The notes under the pieces were generated by a model that was not told where the DNA came from, did no database searches, and saw only the letters and a list, made by a program, of their open reading frames with translations. Position numbers and translations under genes: made by a program. Shown piece after piece: positions 12,019 to 23,069 of a stretch of DNA of 64,000 nucleotides. The first letter of the stretch is position 1; each line of letters opens with the position of its first letter. The stretch is from Bromus sterilis (Eukaryota; Streptophyta; Magnoliopsida; Poales; Poaceae), in assembly GCA_950022295.1 (NCBI GenBank), contig OX465597.1:400711016-400775015 (forward strand). Direction: 5' to 3'.

Positions 12019-12034
12019 CCCACGATGGGCGCCA
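12019..12034 (-). other. Primer-binding site of the Tat element
   Basis: Read on the minus strand this is TGGCGCCCATCGTGGG, two bases inside the 5' LTR. It starts with TGGCGCC, which fits pairing with the 3' CCA end of a tRNA primer. Which tRNA cannot be decided from sequence alone. Confidence 0.75.
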
Positions 12035-12402
12035 ACTGTCGTCGATATGTGACGGCAGATGCCATGGGGATGGCTAAAGTGAGGGGAAGACGCAAGGACG
12101 AAAGATGTCGATGGTGCCGGAATCGGGTTGGGGACAAACACGGTGACGAACACCACGATGTACCCAGGTTCGGGGCTCTCCGGAGAGATAACACCCCTAC
12201 TCCTGCTTGTCTCTTCTATATCAATGGAACTGAGCTACAATGACTGCTTCTCTGTCTACTCAGGGGAAGGTGACCGCCGCCGTGGGCAAGGCTCTCTCCT
12301 GCTTCCCTGAGGAATAACTACTAGCAGTGAATGAACTGAGTGAGTTGTGAGTAATGGTGCGAATGAGCGGATCGTCCCCCACACAGGAGGGGTACCCGGG
12401 GC

Positions 12403-12409
12403 TCTTATA
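12403..12409 (-). promoter_or_regulatory. TATA box of the Tat 5' LTR
   Basis: TATAAGA on the minus strand inside the LTR, about 370 bp before the primer-binding site, the expected place for the element promoter. Transcription start is inferred to be about 30 bp downstream. Confidence 0.6.
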
Positions 12410-12759
12410 GCATGAGCCCGGGGTAAATCGGTAACTTCACTGCCGATTGGGCCCAGCTGTCATCCTGTAATCGGCTGGGTCCCACCGACTTCTTCTCTCC
12501 GGGTGATCCGGACCCGACGAGCGTCGGCCCATGCTATAGGCTCGTAGGGTATGATAGTGAACAGTGGAGCTAGGAGGTGTGGTCTTGTCGTCCTGTCCGC
12601 GGAATCGGCGGAGAGGTCGACACCACATCTCCGCCAGATCTTCGATGTGACTTGGCTTCTCTGCCACCCCGATCTCTCGGGATTGCGCATTTATGACCCC
12701 GTACTTGTACCCTCGACTGATCTCGGGGTCAACTTCTCCAGGGGTAGTAGGTTGCACCG

Positions 12760-12985
12760 ATTGCGCCTGGGCCGACTGGTGGTTCTCGGCAGGGTCGATT
12801 GCCCTAGGCAATCGGCCGTGCTAATGCCCACCTCGGCCCAGCTGCGGGCCAATTGGATAATGGTCTTGATGACAACAGGGTGGACCGGTTGCGCCTGGGC
12901 CGACTGCTGGCATTCGGTACGGCTGATTGCCTAGGAGCAATCGGCCGTACGCCTGCCCAGCTCGGCCCAGCTGCAGCCCAATCGG
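12760..12985 (-). repeat. Tandem duplication in the U3 part of the Tat LTR
   Basis: Two diverged copies, about 12760-12856 and 12888-12985, share GCGCCTGGGCCGACTG near one end, CAATCGGCCGT in the middle and CTCGGCCCAGCTGC near the other, with a period near 128 bp. Both lie upstream of the TATA box, where enhancer-type repeats occur in LTRs. A regulatory role is inference. Confidence 0.6.
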
Positions 12986-13050
12986 TCCATCCTTGTCTTG
13001 AAAGGTTGCTTTCGCTTGGGTGAGCCTACCGGGGTACCAATCCCCCGACA

Positions 13051-14180
13051 ACCAGCACCACCAACCATCCCCCACTGATCCCGTCGTCTGATTACTGCTC
13101 CAAAAATGATGCCCACAAGAGGGGAACGACGCAAGGCGTCGCCATCATCCGATCCGAGAGAGCACGGATCTGAGGTTTCCCTCGGAGCAAGGGCCAAAAG
13201 ATCAGGAGAGCGCATGACCCCAGCAGCGCCTTCAACAAGTTAGTGACGCCCACGAGCGCCACCGCTGCCGTCACAGACCAAGTCGGTGACAAGCTTTCAC
13301 CTGGCATGTACTCTGCCACCTCCATCCACACCATCCGATACACCATATCCTTCGCACCTCCGCCTCGAGCCGGTCCAGCCGTGATGAACCCACCTCACAC
13401 CGCGAAGATGAACCATAGCCGCCGAACGCAGCTCCTTCGTCGGGCCTGCCAAGCACCATGCCGACAAGTGACAGAGGAGCCACCCGAGACTTGAAACCAC
13501 CGCGGTTCCGGGCCACAGCAATGGGACAAGTTCGCACATCGGAGAGGACAGGCCAGCACTGCCAAAACCACCCATCTGGCCGGACTCCCACCACGCAGAG
13601 AACAAGAACCGGTTGGATCCAGGCAGCCTGCCGGCGCCACATCCACCCACCCTCCCGAGCACGCCGGCACAACCAAACCATGGCGCGCAGGAGCCGCACC
13701 GTCCTGCTAGCAGCGCCCGAGGCCGCCGCTGTGCAGCAGCCACCTCCCCGCAGGCGCGCCCGAGGCCGCCAGGACAGGCCAGTGACGCCTCGTCCGGCAC
13801 ACCGCCAGATCCGGCCGCCAGCTCGCCATCCGCCGGCAGCCAACCACCCCACGACCAGATCCATGAGCCGGCACCCCGGATCCGCCGCCGGCGCTCCACC
13901 ACGCGCCCATGGCCGCCACCAGTCGAGATGGATACTCGACGGCGCCGTACCTCCTCGGACGCTGCAGCCGCGAGAAGAAGCCGAAGTGCCCCGCCACCAC
14001 CTTCCCAGGAGCGCCCCCGAGCGTTTATCGGCGGTCTTCTCCGGCAACGGCGAGACAAAGAGGAAGGGGATGGTGGGTGCGGCGGCGCTGGAGGTGGGTG
14101 TTCCCCAGTGTCTCCAGAGGAGGGGCGACGTGGGGGGGGGGATCGGTCTCTTTTATTGAATATGTAGTAGAAGGGTAGGA
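13051..14180. other. GC-rich sequence without recognisable gene
   Basis: This is the target sequence of the Tat insertion on one side and of the LINE on the other. It is very GC-rich, and long open frames exist on both strands (for example 13458-14159 plus, 13271-14047 minus). They are Arg/Pro- or Gly/Trp-rich, overlap each other and show no domain, which is what GC-rich non-coding DNA gives. It could be the transcribed leader of another element or a captured gene fragment. Confidence 0.4.
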
Positions 14181-14192
14181 TATCCAGCGCTG
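14181..14192 (+). repeat. Target site duplication of the LINE, left copy
   Basis: TATCCAGCGCTG directly before the short A-tail of the minus-strand LINE. It is identical to 19709-19720. Confidence 0.9.
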
Positions 14193-14339
14193 TTTTTTAG
14201 GGGTTTTAAACTACTTTACTGCATCAAGTCAATAACAGGTAAGATACAAACTGGGTCATGAGGAGAAAGAAGCCACAGGTGGCGACCCGATTGAAGGTTG
14301 CATGAAAAAACAGAAAGGTTTCTAGCATCAAAATCTAAA

Positions 14340-17300
14340 CTATGATTTTTCACATAAAACTTCACTACTAAGGAATCTCGATCTTCTGTTGTTTATCTCC
14401 ATCGTTATCATCTCGAACTTGCCTCCCATTTGATTCAGAATGGCGTCCACCACCATTTTTGATCCACATGAAATAACAAACCTCTGGATAGGCAGATCGT
14501 CCGCCAGTGACAGAGCTTCCCGGCAAGCAACCGCTATGGCAATCTCCATATCCTTTAGGCCTGTGGAGATCAGCGCAGAGGAGCCCAGGTATGCTCCTTA
14601 TTCGTTGCGACACACAACAGAGGCAGCGCAGGTGTTCTTGTGTGCTTCGAAGTGGGCATCCACCGAGATCTTGGCATAACCCACCGGGGGTCTCTTCCAA
14701 CCAGACATAATTGTTTTCTTCCCCCTGGACACATGCGATAATAGCGTTGTATTGGGCTGGTGATCCTTCCCCGTCTTCAGCTGGTCCACCATATAGAGTT
14801 CCTTGACAAATCGATCGACAAACAATTTCGTTCCCAGTGGGATCTAGAATTCTTTCTCATGGATTGCCTTGCGCCTGGCAGTCTAGATTGCCCAGAGCAT
14901 TACCGAGAACTTTACAAAGTCTGCATGCGATAGTGAGTCTCTTAGGTTAAAGATCCAATTCTTAGCATTATTGGTCCGTTTCTCCACCATCTCCTCCAAA
15001 ATTTTCTCGTCAGCGAGAGCCCACACACAACTAGCCATGGTGCAGTCCACTAGTGAGTGATTCCAGGAATCTTTCTCACCACAGAACTGACAATTATCAT
15101 CTGAGCTCATATTGTGATGCATCTTGACATCTTCAGTCGCCAAGGAGTGTTTCTCTAATCTCCACAAGAAGTTTCTGATTTTCGTCGGAACCTTTGTGTT
15201 CCACAAGTTCTTCCACGCTTTCTGCTCATTTGCTGGTTCCGAAGCTGCTCCTCTGGACTCAATCCTGTCCTCCGCAATGTTTCTGGTATGTATCAACAAT
15301 TTGTACATTGATCTTACCGAAAACACTCCCTTCCTGTCGTAGTGCCATGCCCACTGGTCACCTAGGTTTTGAGTACAAACTGGGATGTTAAGGATCAGCT
15401 CCACCTTATTTGGCAGGAACACCTGGCGGATCTTGTCCTCCTTCCATCTTGCTTCTGAATGATCAATGAGCTCTGAGACCAGCAAAGGTTTATTTGCAGA
15501 CAGGCATGCCACTGGGTGTAGGCCATAGTCCCTCGGTACCCAATTATGGTCCCAAACTCTTGTAGTAGCACCGTCCCCAATACGGCGGATGAGACCGAGC
15601 TGGAGGGCCTCCTTTCCTTCCACTATAGCTCGCCAGATTTGAGACGGGTGATTACCAAGTTCCGCTTGGAGGAAGTCAGAGCGGGAAAAATAGACAGCTT
15701 TTAACAGGCTTGCGCATAAGGAACCAGGATTGGTCAGAATCCTCCACACTTTTCTAGCCAAAAGAGCAACGTTGAAGATCTCTAAATCCCTAAAGCCAAG
15801 CCCCCATCCTGTTTTGGTTGTGTCATCACCTTCCAGGATACCCAGTGGGGTTTTCTCCTCCACTGTTTACTCCCCGGAAAGAATTGCCTGATTAGCTTGT
15901 TTAAGTGCTCACATAAACCTCGAGGGAGCTTAAAACATGACATGGAATAGACCGACACTGACTGGGCAACCGACTTAATAAGAACTTCCTTTCCCGCCGC
16001 CGAGATTGTTCTCTCAATCCACCCTTTGACTTTTCCCCACATACGATCCTTCAGGAACTTGAAGGCACCTGATTTTGATGAACCAATATCTGAATGGAGC
16101 CCCAGATATCTCTCATTCAAAGTTTCGGTATGAATATCCAAAATGCCTTTAACAATGTCTCTGATCCCTTCAGGGCATCCCGAGCTGAAAAAAGACCGAT
16201 GACTTGTTCTTGTTTAATCTCTGACCCGAAGCTTGGCAAAATTGGTCCAGCAATTCTGACACCTCACTTGCTCCTTATCCATTAGCCTTAAATAGCAGCA
16301 GGCTGTCGTTAGCAAATAACAAGTGGTTAACTCGCGGCGCCTCCGGAGCCACTTGTAGACCACCCACTTGCGACGATGAATCTCTGGTTTTGAGGAGGCC
16401 TGAAAGGCCCTCTACTGCTAACAGGAATATATAGGGAGAAATTGGATCTCCTTGCCGAATACCTCTTGATGGCTTAAATTCCTCGAGTTTCTTGCCATTA
16501 AACATCACTGAATAGGAAACAGATGTAACCATTCTCATCACCACTGAAACCCACCTTTCAGAGAATCCCAATTTTAGCATGACTGCCTGAAGATATGGCC
16601 ACTCGACCCTATCATATGCTTCCATCATGTCCAATTTGAGAGCACAATGGCGGTGCTTCACAGATCTATTTCTTTTCATGAACTGCAAGCACTCATAAGA
16701 AACGATAATATTATCCGTGATTAAACGACCCGGGACAAACGCGGATTGCTCCGCCGAGACGATGTCAGGGAGGCTCATTTTCAGGCTGTTTTCTAAGACC
16801 TTAGAGGCAATTTTATACAAAACGTTGCAAAGACTGATGGGACGAAACTGGGCGAGATCTGTGGGGTTCTTCACTTTTGGGATGAATACCAAACAAGTGT
16901 TGTTGATGCTCTCAGGACTTTCCTCCCCTCTTACAATCAGAAGGACTGCATTAACCACTTCGTCCCCACAAATATCCCAATGTTTCTGGAATAAGTGAGC
17001 CGGGAAACCATCAGGTCCTGGGGCCTTTAGGGGAAACATCTGGAAAAGGGCTCTCTTGACCTCATCGGGGGTATAGGCGGTCTCCAGCGCTGCGTTCATC
17101 TCCGCAGAAACCTTAGCTGGGACACAATTCAGAACTCTCTCCATGTTAGCGACCCCTTCGGTAGAGTAGAGGTTCTTGTAAAAGTATGTGGCCATCGCTT
17201 CAAGTTCGTCAATATTGCTGACAATATCACCAGAGGGATTATGAAGTGCTTTTATCAGTTTTTTACGTCGCCTGATCGAAGCCCTTAGGTGAAAAAACTT

Positions 17301-18377
17301 GGAGTTCTTGTAGCCGCATGCTAACCACTCAACCCTAGATCGTTGCTTCCATAACACCTCCTCCCTGTGGTATAGCTCAACAAGCATGTCCACGATTTCT
17401 AGTTCCCTGGCAGAAGCACCATCCCGCCCTGGCGCAGAGCGGAGGATCACGAGTTCGCGCTTGAGGCTCTGGATTTCCTTGCGCACATTGCCAAACCTAA
17501 GCCTATCCCAGTTCGCCAGATCGCCCGACAGTCCCGACAGCTTATCCCTGATTTCCTTCACAGAAGTCGCCTTCGCGGTCTTATTCCAATTTGTCGTCAC
17601 ACAAGGTTTAAGTTGATCATGTGATTCCCACATTAATTCGTAGCGAAAGGGTTTTGTCCTCCGCTGATTCAGAACCTCACAGTCTGTGATAAGAAGCAAG
17701 GCCACATGGTCCGAACAAGCAGTGGCATGGTGCTGAACCTGGACACCCGGGAACATACTGGACCATTCTGGGTCCGCCACAGCACGGTCCAATCGGACCC
17801 TAGTGTAGGTTCCCCCCGCAACTCTTTTTTCGTAAGTCCAAGGCAATCCTGTATGTCCCAAGTCCATCAAAGCACAAACATCCAAAGCATCTTTGAAGCC
17901 ATCCAGTTGGGACTGACTCCTAGTCCCCACTCCTTCATATTCTGAATGATTAAGCACTTTGTTGAAGTCACCAAAAGCCATCCAAGGGATGACAGGGGAC
18001 CCTGCAATGGAGCGCAGCATATCCCAAGTTTTGTGTCTCTCAGGGATCTGAGCTTCTCCATATATACAGGAGAGCCGCCAGGGGGTAGGACCACAATCAT
18101 GCACAACCGAGTCAATGTGGTACTGAGATGATCTCTTGATCTCAAGATTGAGGTCATCATTCCAAAAGATAACCAGGCCACCGCTCCGACCTGAACTTCC
18201 CACAGCAAAAGCCTTGTTATAACCGAAAGAAACAACCAGGATTTCCGCACGTGCTTTGTTTATCTGGGTCTCAACTAAGCAAAACACGGCGGGGGTAAAC
18301 TTGCTCGCTAGCTCTCGAGCCTCTCGGACTGTCACGGGGTTACCCAACCCGCGACAGTTCCAACATAGGAGACTCAC
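14340..18377 (-). pseudogene. LINE ORF2: endonuclease, reverse transcriptase, RNase H
   Basis: The N-terminal APE-type endonuclease (WNCRGLGNP, GDFNKVL, SDHVALLL) would nick the target. The reverse transcriptase follows (FRPISLCNVLYKI, GRLITDN, GIRQGDPISPY), then a zinc-binding region (CQFCG ... H ... C, near 15080) and an RNase H region (14650-14430). Defects: the catalytic FADD box reads FAND (Asn codon 16308-16310); TAA at 16275-16277; frame slips at a T run near 16190 and a G run near 15805; in-frame stops at 14883, 14844 and 14598. One RNase H acidic site reads CGSK. The frame has no ATG at its start; GTG at 18377-18375 overlaps the ORF1 TGA, where ATGA would be the usual stop-start overlap. 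Confidence 0.88.
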
Positions 18378-19459
18378 TGAGCTTGGCGCGGCACCTCATT
18401 GGTGCCCGCCGAAGAAGTGGGTGTACTCTTAACCTGTTTATCTGTTCCTTTTGTTCCAGTATTAGTTTTTGATATTTTCGGATCCTGCTTGGGAGGTGGA
18501 CTAAGCGGGATTGTGTCATTAGTCTTTGCCAGCTGGATGTCGCTTGGTAAAACTGTCGGGGGCAGGTCAGCCCTCTCCTCTGCGATCCTCTTCCTTTGTA
18601 GTTCACTGTCCACATCATCCATTAACACATCCTTTGAACCAAGCGTTTCCTGCTGTGATTTCATGTCAACACCACCCGGATTCTTTTTCATTGATCCTCC
18701 TGGGCCAGGTCCAGCACCACGAAACCATTCGGCTTTTAGATTCTTGAAGTGTAGGGCGGACGGAGGATGGACACCATCTCCTTGCTCCTTGAAGAAGTGC
18801 CCTAGGTGACCACAGACAGCACACCAGTCCGGTAATCTCTCATACCGAACACGAAAGATCTGCCTCCTGCCCTCTTTGATCACAGAAACAACATTCTTAA
18901 GGGATTTGTGGACATTGATCTTCACCCTAACTCGAACAAAATTGCCTTCGAAGTCTTGGGAGCGTGGTTCAGAACACAGGAACAAGCCGATCTTATTGGC
19001 TAGGGAGGGCAACAAGGGGAAAAAACCATCAGGGAAGTCATGGATTTGCGCCCAAATCTCCAGGGTATCCAGGGGCACTGAAGTGGGTTTCACAAAACCA
19101 TCATACTCGGCTAGGATCACCCCGTTGCCTCTGAAGTGCCAGGGACCTTCCTCCATAGCTCGTTCCCAATCTCCCAGGCATGAGAACTGCATGGTGTAGA
19201 GGTTGTCACTTAGCGGCCCGATGTTCACTTTTTGCGCCAGATTCCACGCCGACCGGATGTTTTTGTAGAACCAAAATTGACTATAGGGTTTTTGTGTATG
19301 AACCCTAGCCACCGCCATCCATCTAGTGCTTTCTTTCGGGAGTTCCATCGCTTCTTCAGCCACAACATCATCAAGATCCTCTTCCTGGAGTCCCAGATCA
19401 GCCATCAAACTCTCAAGCTCGTCATCCTTCGTCCCCGATCCAGATGCACCAGACGCCAT
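18374..19459 (-). CDS. LINE ORF1: nucleic-acid binding protein
   Basis: 361 residues from the Met of MASGASG at 19459; an upstream Met in the same frame (19558) lies in the leader and is less likely. An acidic N-terminus is followed by a DUF4283-type domain at about 45-205 (WALxx-like MAVARVHTQK ... IWAQIHDFPDGF ... ANKIGLFL) and a zinc knuckle at 213-226. The knuckle reads C-x2-C-x4-H-x4 with Gln where the last Cys is expected. The C-terminal 110 residues are Lys/Pro/Thr-rich. It would coat the LINE RNA. The frame is uninterrupted and ends one base out of register with ORF2. Confidence 0.85.
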   Translation of the reverse strand: MASGASGSGTKDDELESLMADLGLQEEDLDDVVAEEAMELPKESTRWMAVARVHTQKPYSQFWFYKNIRSAWNLAQKVNIGPLSDNLYTMQFSCLGDWERAMEEGPWHFRGNGVILAEYDGFVKPTSVPLDTLEIWAQIHDFPDGFFPLLPSLANKIGLFLCSEPRSQDFEGNFVRVRVKINVHKSLKNVVSVIKEGRRQIFRVRYERLPDWCAVCGHLGHFFKEQGDGVHPPSALHFKNLKAEWFRGAGPGPGGSMKKNPGGVDMKSQQETLGSKDVLMDDVDSELQRKRIAEERADLPPTVLPSDIQLAKTNDTIPLSPPPKQDPKISKTNTGTKGTDKQVKSTPTSSAGTNEVPRQAQ

Positions 19460-19708
19460 CGAGAACAGGCACAAGCAGAAAACCCTAGCCCGATAAGGAA
19501 CGCAGACTATGTTGCAGGGGTCCCTAGCTCTCCTCGCCGAGCGAGAAAAGGGGAACAAAGATCAGGCGGCGTCGTCGCCGCCCGCTCTTTAATTGTTACC
19601 TCAGATAGGAAGTCGAAAACTCAATTCGACGAGGACTTGCGTCGCCGCCGAGAGAGAAGCGGAACCCTAGCGAGAGGGAAAACAGTCCGCCAGTGGAGGG
19701 TAAGTGGT

Positions 19709-19720
19709 TATCCAGCGCTG
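19709..19720 (+). repeat. Target site duplication of the LINE, right copy
   Basis: TATCCAGCGCTG next to the 5' end of the LINE, identical to 14181-14192. Confidence 0.9.
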
Positions 19721-20144
19721 CTACTAGTATGAGATAGGTGCAGCGTTTCTGCTGGGCCCACGATGCGGCTACCTCTGACTAGCAACATCGCGGCTTATCA
19801 TATCCGTGCCTCTGCTATGATTTTTTATATTTTTTCATGCACATTACCTTCATATTTATTTTGTATTAAAAAGTATTGGTAATATACAATGTAACAAAGT
19901 AATAATATCCCACCATGATAAGTCACTTCAGAGCACATCATAATTAACAATATCTCATCATAACAAATAATTTATAGACACATCACAAGTAACAACATCT
20001 CACGATAACAAGAAACTTTCGAGCAAAGTACTACCTAATTGTTTACATCCACTGCTGCTAGAATCTACTTCAAGCACATGACTAGTAGAACCTACTCCTC
20101 ATGACAAGGTAAAATAAAATAAAAATAAAATACCTCCTTCTCCA

Positions 20145-20393
20145 TTATGTAGAATAGAGATCCACTGGTCTCCAACTTAGTGGTTTGCTCTGAGACACTA
20201 TCAAGGTAGTTTCTACTAATAGCTCAGGGGCCTGTATCGATAAGAGAAATGGCATCATGTCTTCTTCCGTAGCCTGACCGTAAAAGGAACTAGTCAAAGC
20301 TCTCGGCTCATACTTTCGACAGTTTCTTTCCCACGGGTCATCTCTGTATAAGCTGGGAGTCAGTCGGTGGTTAAAGCACCAAGCAGCAAGCAT
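20145..20393 (-). pseudogene. Possible exon of the degenerate CACTA
   Basis: An 82-codon open frame in AT-rich transposon sequence, with plausible protein-like composition around RDDPWERNCRKYEPRAL. I recognise no domain. It sits on the same strand as the other CACTA gene remains, so it may be the 3' exon; it may also be chance. Confidence 0.2.
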
Positions 20394-20704
20394 TCATCGC
20401 TACTTCCTTGTGCTGTGCCAGATTGGAATTGGTATCGGAATCCTGGTTGGTAGAAGGAAGCTCGGGTATTGCTTATTGTTGAAAGCACTCGTTTGTTCCA
20501 GCTCGTGAGTTGAAAGCACTCGTTTTATCTTTATCCATTATTTGACTATTAGGCACCCATTTCTTCCACCTTAAATTGAGTAGTCATGTTGAAAGGTTCA
20601 CCCCTTGGTCGTGCACAAAAAATTGTCATCTCGCATCAGTCACAGATCCACTAAGGCACAACATCATCCGGGAGCGTCTGTTGAAGAACATATTAGTAAT
20701 ATAG

Positions 20705-21402
20705 TTAGTAATTTAATATACTTAAGAAGAATGCATTTATGACAAATATGAACTTGTGACACAATAGTAAAAATATTATTAAGATATTTGCACGAATTTG
20801 AGCCTCGATCGAATCGAGGATAAATGGGACGCATTGTGTATAATATGCGACAACTCCTAAAATGGCCCCAGAAACATGAAGATTTCTAACAACTTTGATA
20901 AAAACATCCTTCTTCCCCAAAGTAAGATCCTATCCATGATTGTAATAGGTGTTGTCTATCATCTTACGTACATCACTTGTAGCAACGACATAAGATGATA
21001 ATTATAAGTAAGTTGTCAATCTATAGAAGAAATGAAATAAGTTGTAGAATCAACAATTTTGTTTAACAAACTCATACGAAGGTTGAACTGGAATCATGTC
21101 GCCCACTTCCACCCAAATGTCTACATCATAGTGTTCAAAATTATTGGTGACTGGATTCTCATGAGGAAGTCCAATATCGAAAACTATTTTCATACCCCCC
21201 TCAAATGCATAGGCTTGCATAATGCATACCAATTTAGACAACCAAAATATCTGACATCTACTTCATTAAAGAGCTTAACCGTTAAAACGAAACCATGTTT
21301 CGTCTTAAGGTAAACTTGTTTCGTAGCATTCTCTTCCCGATCAAAGAAATGGAATTTGTCTAATATGTAAAAATGACCTACATAAAAAATCTGGACACTC
21401 AA
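20705..21402 (-). pseudogene. Remains of a CACTA-type gene
   Basis: Separate open stretches on the minus strand: 21402-21190, 21241-21050 and 20920-20705. The segment VDIWVEVGDMIPVQPSYEFVKQ (21110-21045) has a clear counterpart at 33650-33585 (CDIWVDLGNMKPVLPPCKFLKQ), so it was coding in an ancestral element. The surrounding DNA is also similar between the two loci. I do not recognise the domain. The link to CACTA comes from its place inside a CACTA end and is inference. Confidence 0.4.
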
Positions 21403-21407
21403 ATATG

Positions 21408-22734
21408 CACTACTGCAAAACAGGCTATAGATAATATGGACACCAATGCCGCATTATACATGTGGTGCGTCACTACTATATAATAATGGCGCACCTATAC
21501 ATAATGCGTCATTATTAACCTAAATAGCAGTGGCGCACCTGATGAAAAGTGCGTCATTACCATGTTTGACCAAGGTTTGACACATTCCTGGACATATTAA
21601 TGACGCACTTTATGAAGATGCGCCATTAGTAAGTTGATATAGCAATGACGCACCTTTACAAAAGTGCGTTATTACTATGTTTGATCAAGTTTTGACCGTA
21701 TTTTCGACATAGTAATGGCGTATTTTGTATAGATGCGCTATTAATAAGTTTGACATAACAATGGCACATATACAAAGTGCGTCATTACTATATTTAGAAA
21801 TAGGTCAAACCTTACTAATGACGCACCTATACAAAGTTCGCAATTGGTAGATGAGGTGTGCAAAATTCCCACACAGAACAGTTTGAAAAAAATGACAAAA
21901 AATTCAAAAAACAAAATCCTTTGAGATGCCCATATCTTATGTGGTGTAGTTGTTAAGAAAATTAGAAAACATGAATTTTGACTTTGTTCGCAAAATCTAC
22001 TTAAAATTTGTAAAATTGGCATAACTTTTGAATACAAACCCCGATGAAAAAAAATTATATGAAAAATCATCTACTCGAAAGGCTACAACCACACTGAAGA
22101 TTTTTAGAATGCTCAAAAACCTAACAGTAAAAAAGTTATGGGGCTTTCAAGATATGGAGTAAAAAAATCGGAAAAAATCAAACTTAGTAGTGGCGCACTA
22201 TTTTCTAGGTGCGTCATTAGTAATAGAAAAATCTCAAAAAAATTATTTTCGAAAAAATGTTTAAAATATGATAGGTGACCGACCGCGAAGTTTCAAAAAA
22301 ATGTTCAAAATTTCATAGCACTCATTGACATCAACAAGTTCCTAGATATCAATAAAGTTTAATAGAATTCCTATGATACATATATCAACAAGTGATTGTT
22401 AAACCTGTTGAGGCTGGAGTTGAATAGAATTGGGAAGTTAAGCGTGCTGGCGCTGGAGTAGTGTTAGGATGAGTGACCCTTCGAAAAGTTTGACCACAGA
22501 GTGCAATTTGACCTGCGATTAAAGATACTGACCTGAGATTAAAAAAATTGAATTTAAAAAAAAGAAATTGTTAGTAGTGGCGCACTATGTCTCGGATAGC
22601 AATGGTGCAGTTCTGCGCTTAATAATGACGCGCTTTTGGTGCGCCATTACTGTCTAGGATACTAATGACGCATCAAATGTGCGCAATTAGTAACAAAAAC
22701 AGGTGCGCCATTAACAGTCTGCTTTCCAGTAGTG
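21408..22734. mobile_element. Small non-autonomous CACTA element
   Basis: It begins CACTACTGCAAAACAG and ends as the inverse of CACTACTGGAAAGCAG, with a 3-bp target duplication ATG at 21405-21407 and 22735-22737. The subterminal parts are packed with short units such as GTGCGCCATTA and TGACGCACC in both orientations. The middle is AT-rich and non-coding. It would need transposase from elsewhere. It is nested in the larger CACTA relic. Confidence 0.85.
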
Positions 22735-23069
22735 ATGTTCTATTTTTAGCATAAGTCATGACAAAATTCACGATATTTTTTGACACGACCTTTGCTAAAA
22801 ATAGGACATATAGAATACCCGATTTGCCGAAAGGAAGTTAATCAATATTCCGGCAATCTCAAGGGCATCATAGGTACCTGCAATCTCTTCTTCTTTTCTC
22901 TCATTCTCTTCTTTTTCATATTCTTCTTATTTTCCTAACAACTAATAAATTCTAACTAACATGTCTACTAACTTAATAAATTCTAACTAACATATTTACT
23001 AGCCTAACTAAATTAGAAAATATCTACTAACAATAGAAATTAAAAAAGGAACAAAACAAAAAACAAAAA

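Larger units (their letters stand above)
3256..13050 (-). mobile_element. Ty3/gypsy retrotransposon, Tat-type, truncated at its 3' end
   Basis: On the minus strand the order is 5' LTR (12037-13050), primer-binding site, gag, protease, reverse transcriptase with a degenerate RNase H, a second complete-looking RNase H, integrase, then a gene on the opposite strand. The extra RNase H and the antisense gene after integrase are marks of the Tat (Grande/Retand-like) lineage. The 3' LTR is not seen, because the left part is cut off by the LTR that ends at 3255. Pol carries one frameshift and three stop codons, so this copy is dead. The bases just outside the 5' LTR are ACCAG (13051-13055), half of an expected target duplication. 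Confidence 0.9.
12037..13050 (-). mobile_element. 5' LTR of the Tat element (1014 bp)
   Basis: On the minus strand it starts TGTCGGGGGATT at 13050 and ends GACGACA at 12037, next to the primer-binding site. A TATA box (TATAAGA) lies at 12409-12403. U3 (13050 to about 12410) holds a duplicated block. The transcribed part runs through R and U5 toward gag. Confidence 0.85.
14193..19708 (-). mobile_element. Full-length L1-type LINE (5516 bp)
   Basis: The element is bounded by a perfect 12-bp target duplication. On the minus strand it has a 5' leader (19708-19460), ORF1, ORF2 with endonuclease, reverse transcriptase, zinc-knuckle and RNase H regions, a 3' leader (14339-14193) and a short tail of six A. 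Full length is inferred because the 5' end coincides with the duplication and lies upstream of ORF1. ORF2 is broken, so this copy cannot move by itself. Confidence 0.92.

Noticed and set aside
12037..12194. Upstream extension of the gag frame to a Met in the LTR
   Set aside because: It runs through the primer-binding site and into the LTR; the first Met after the primer site (11702) is a better start.
13271..14159. Long open frames on both strands in GC-rich DNA
   Set aside because: They overlap, are Arg/Pro- or Gly/Trp-rich, have no domains and follow from base composition.
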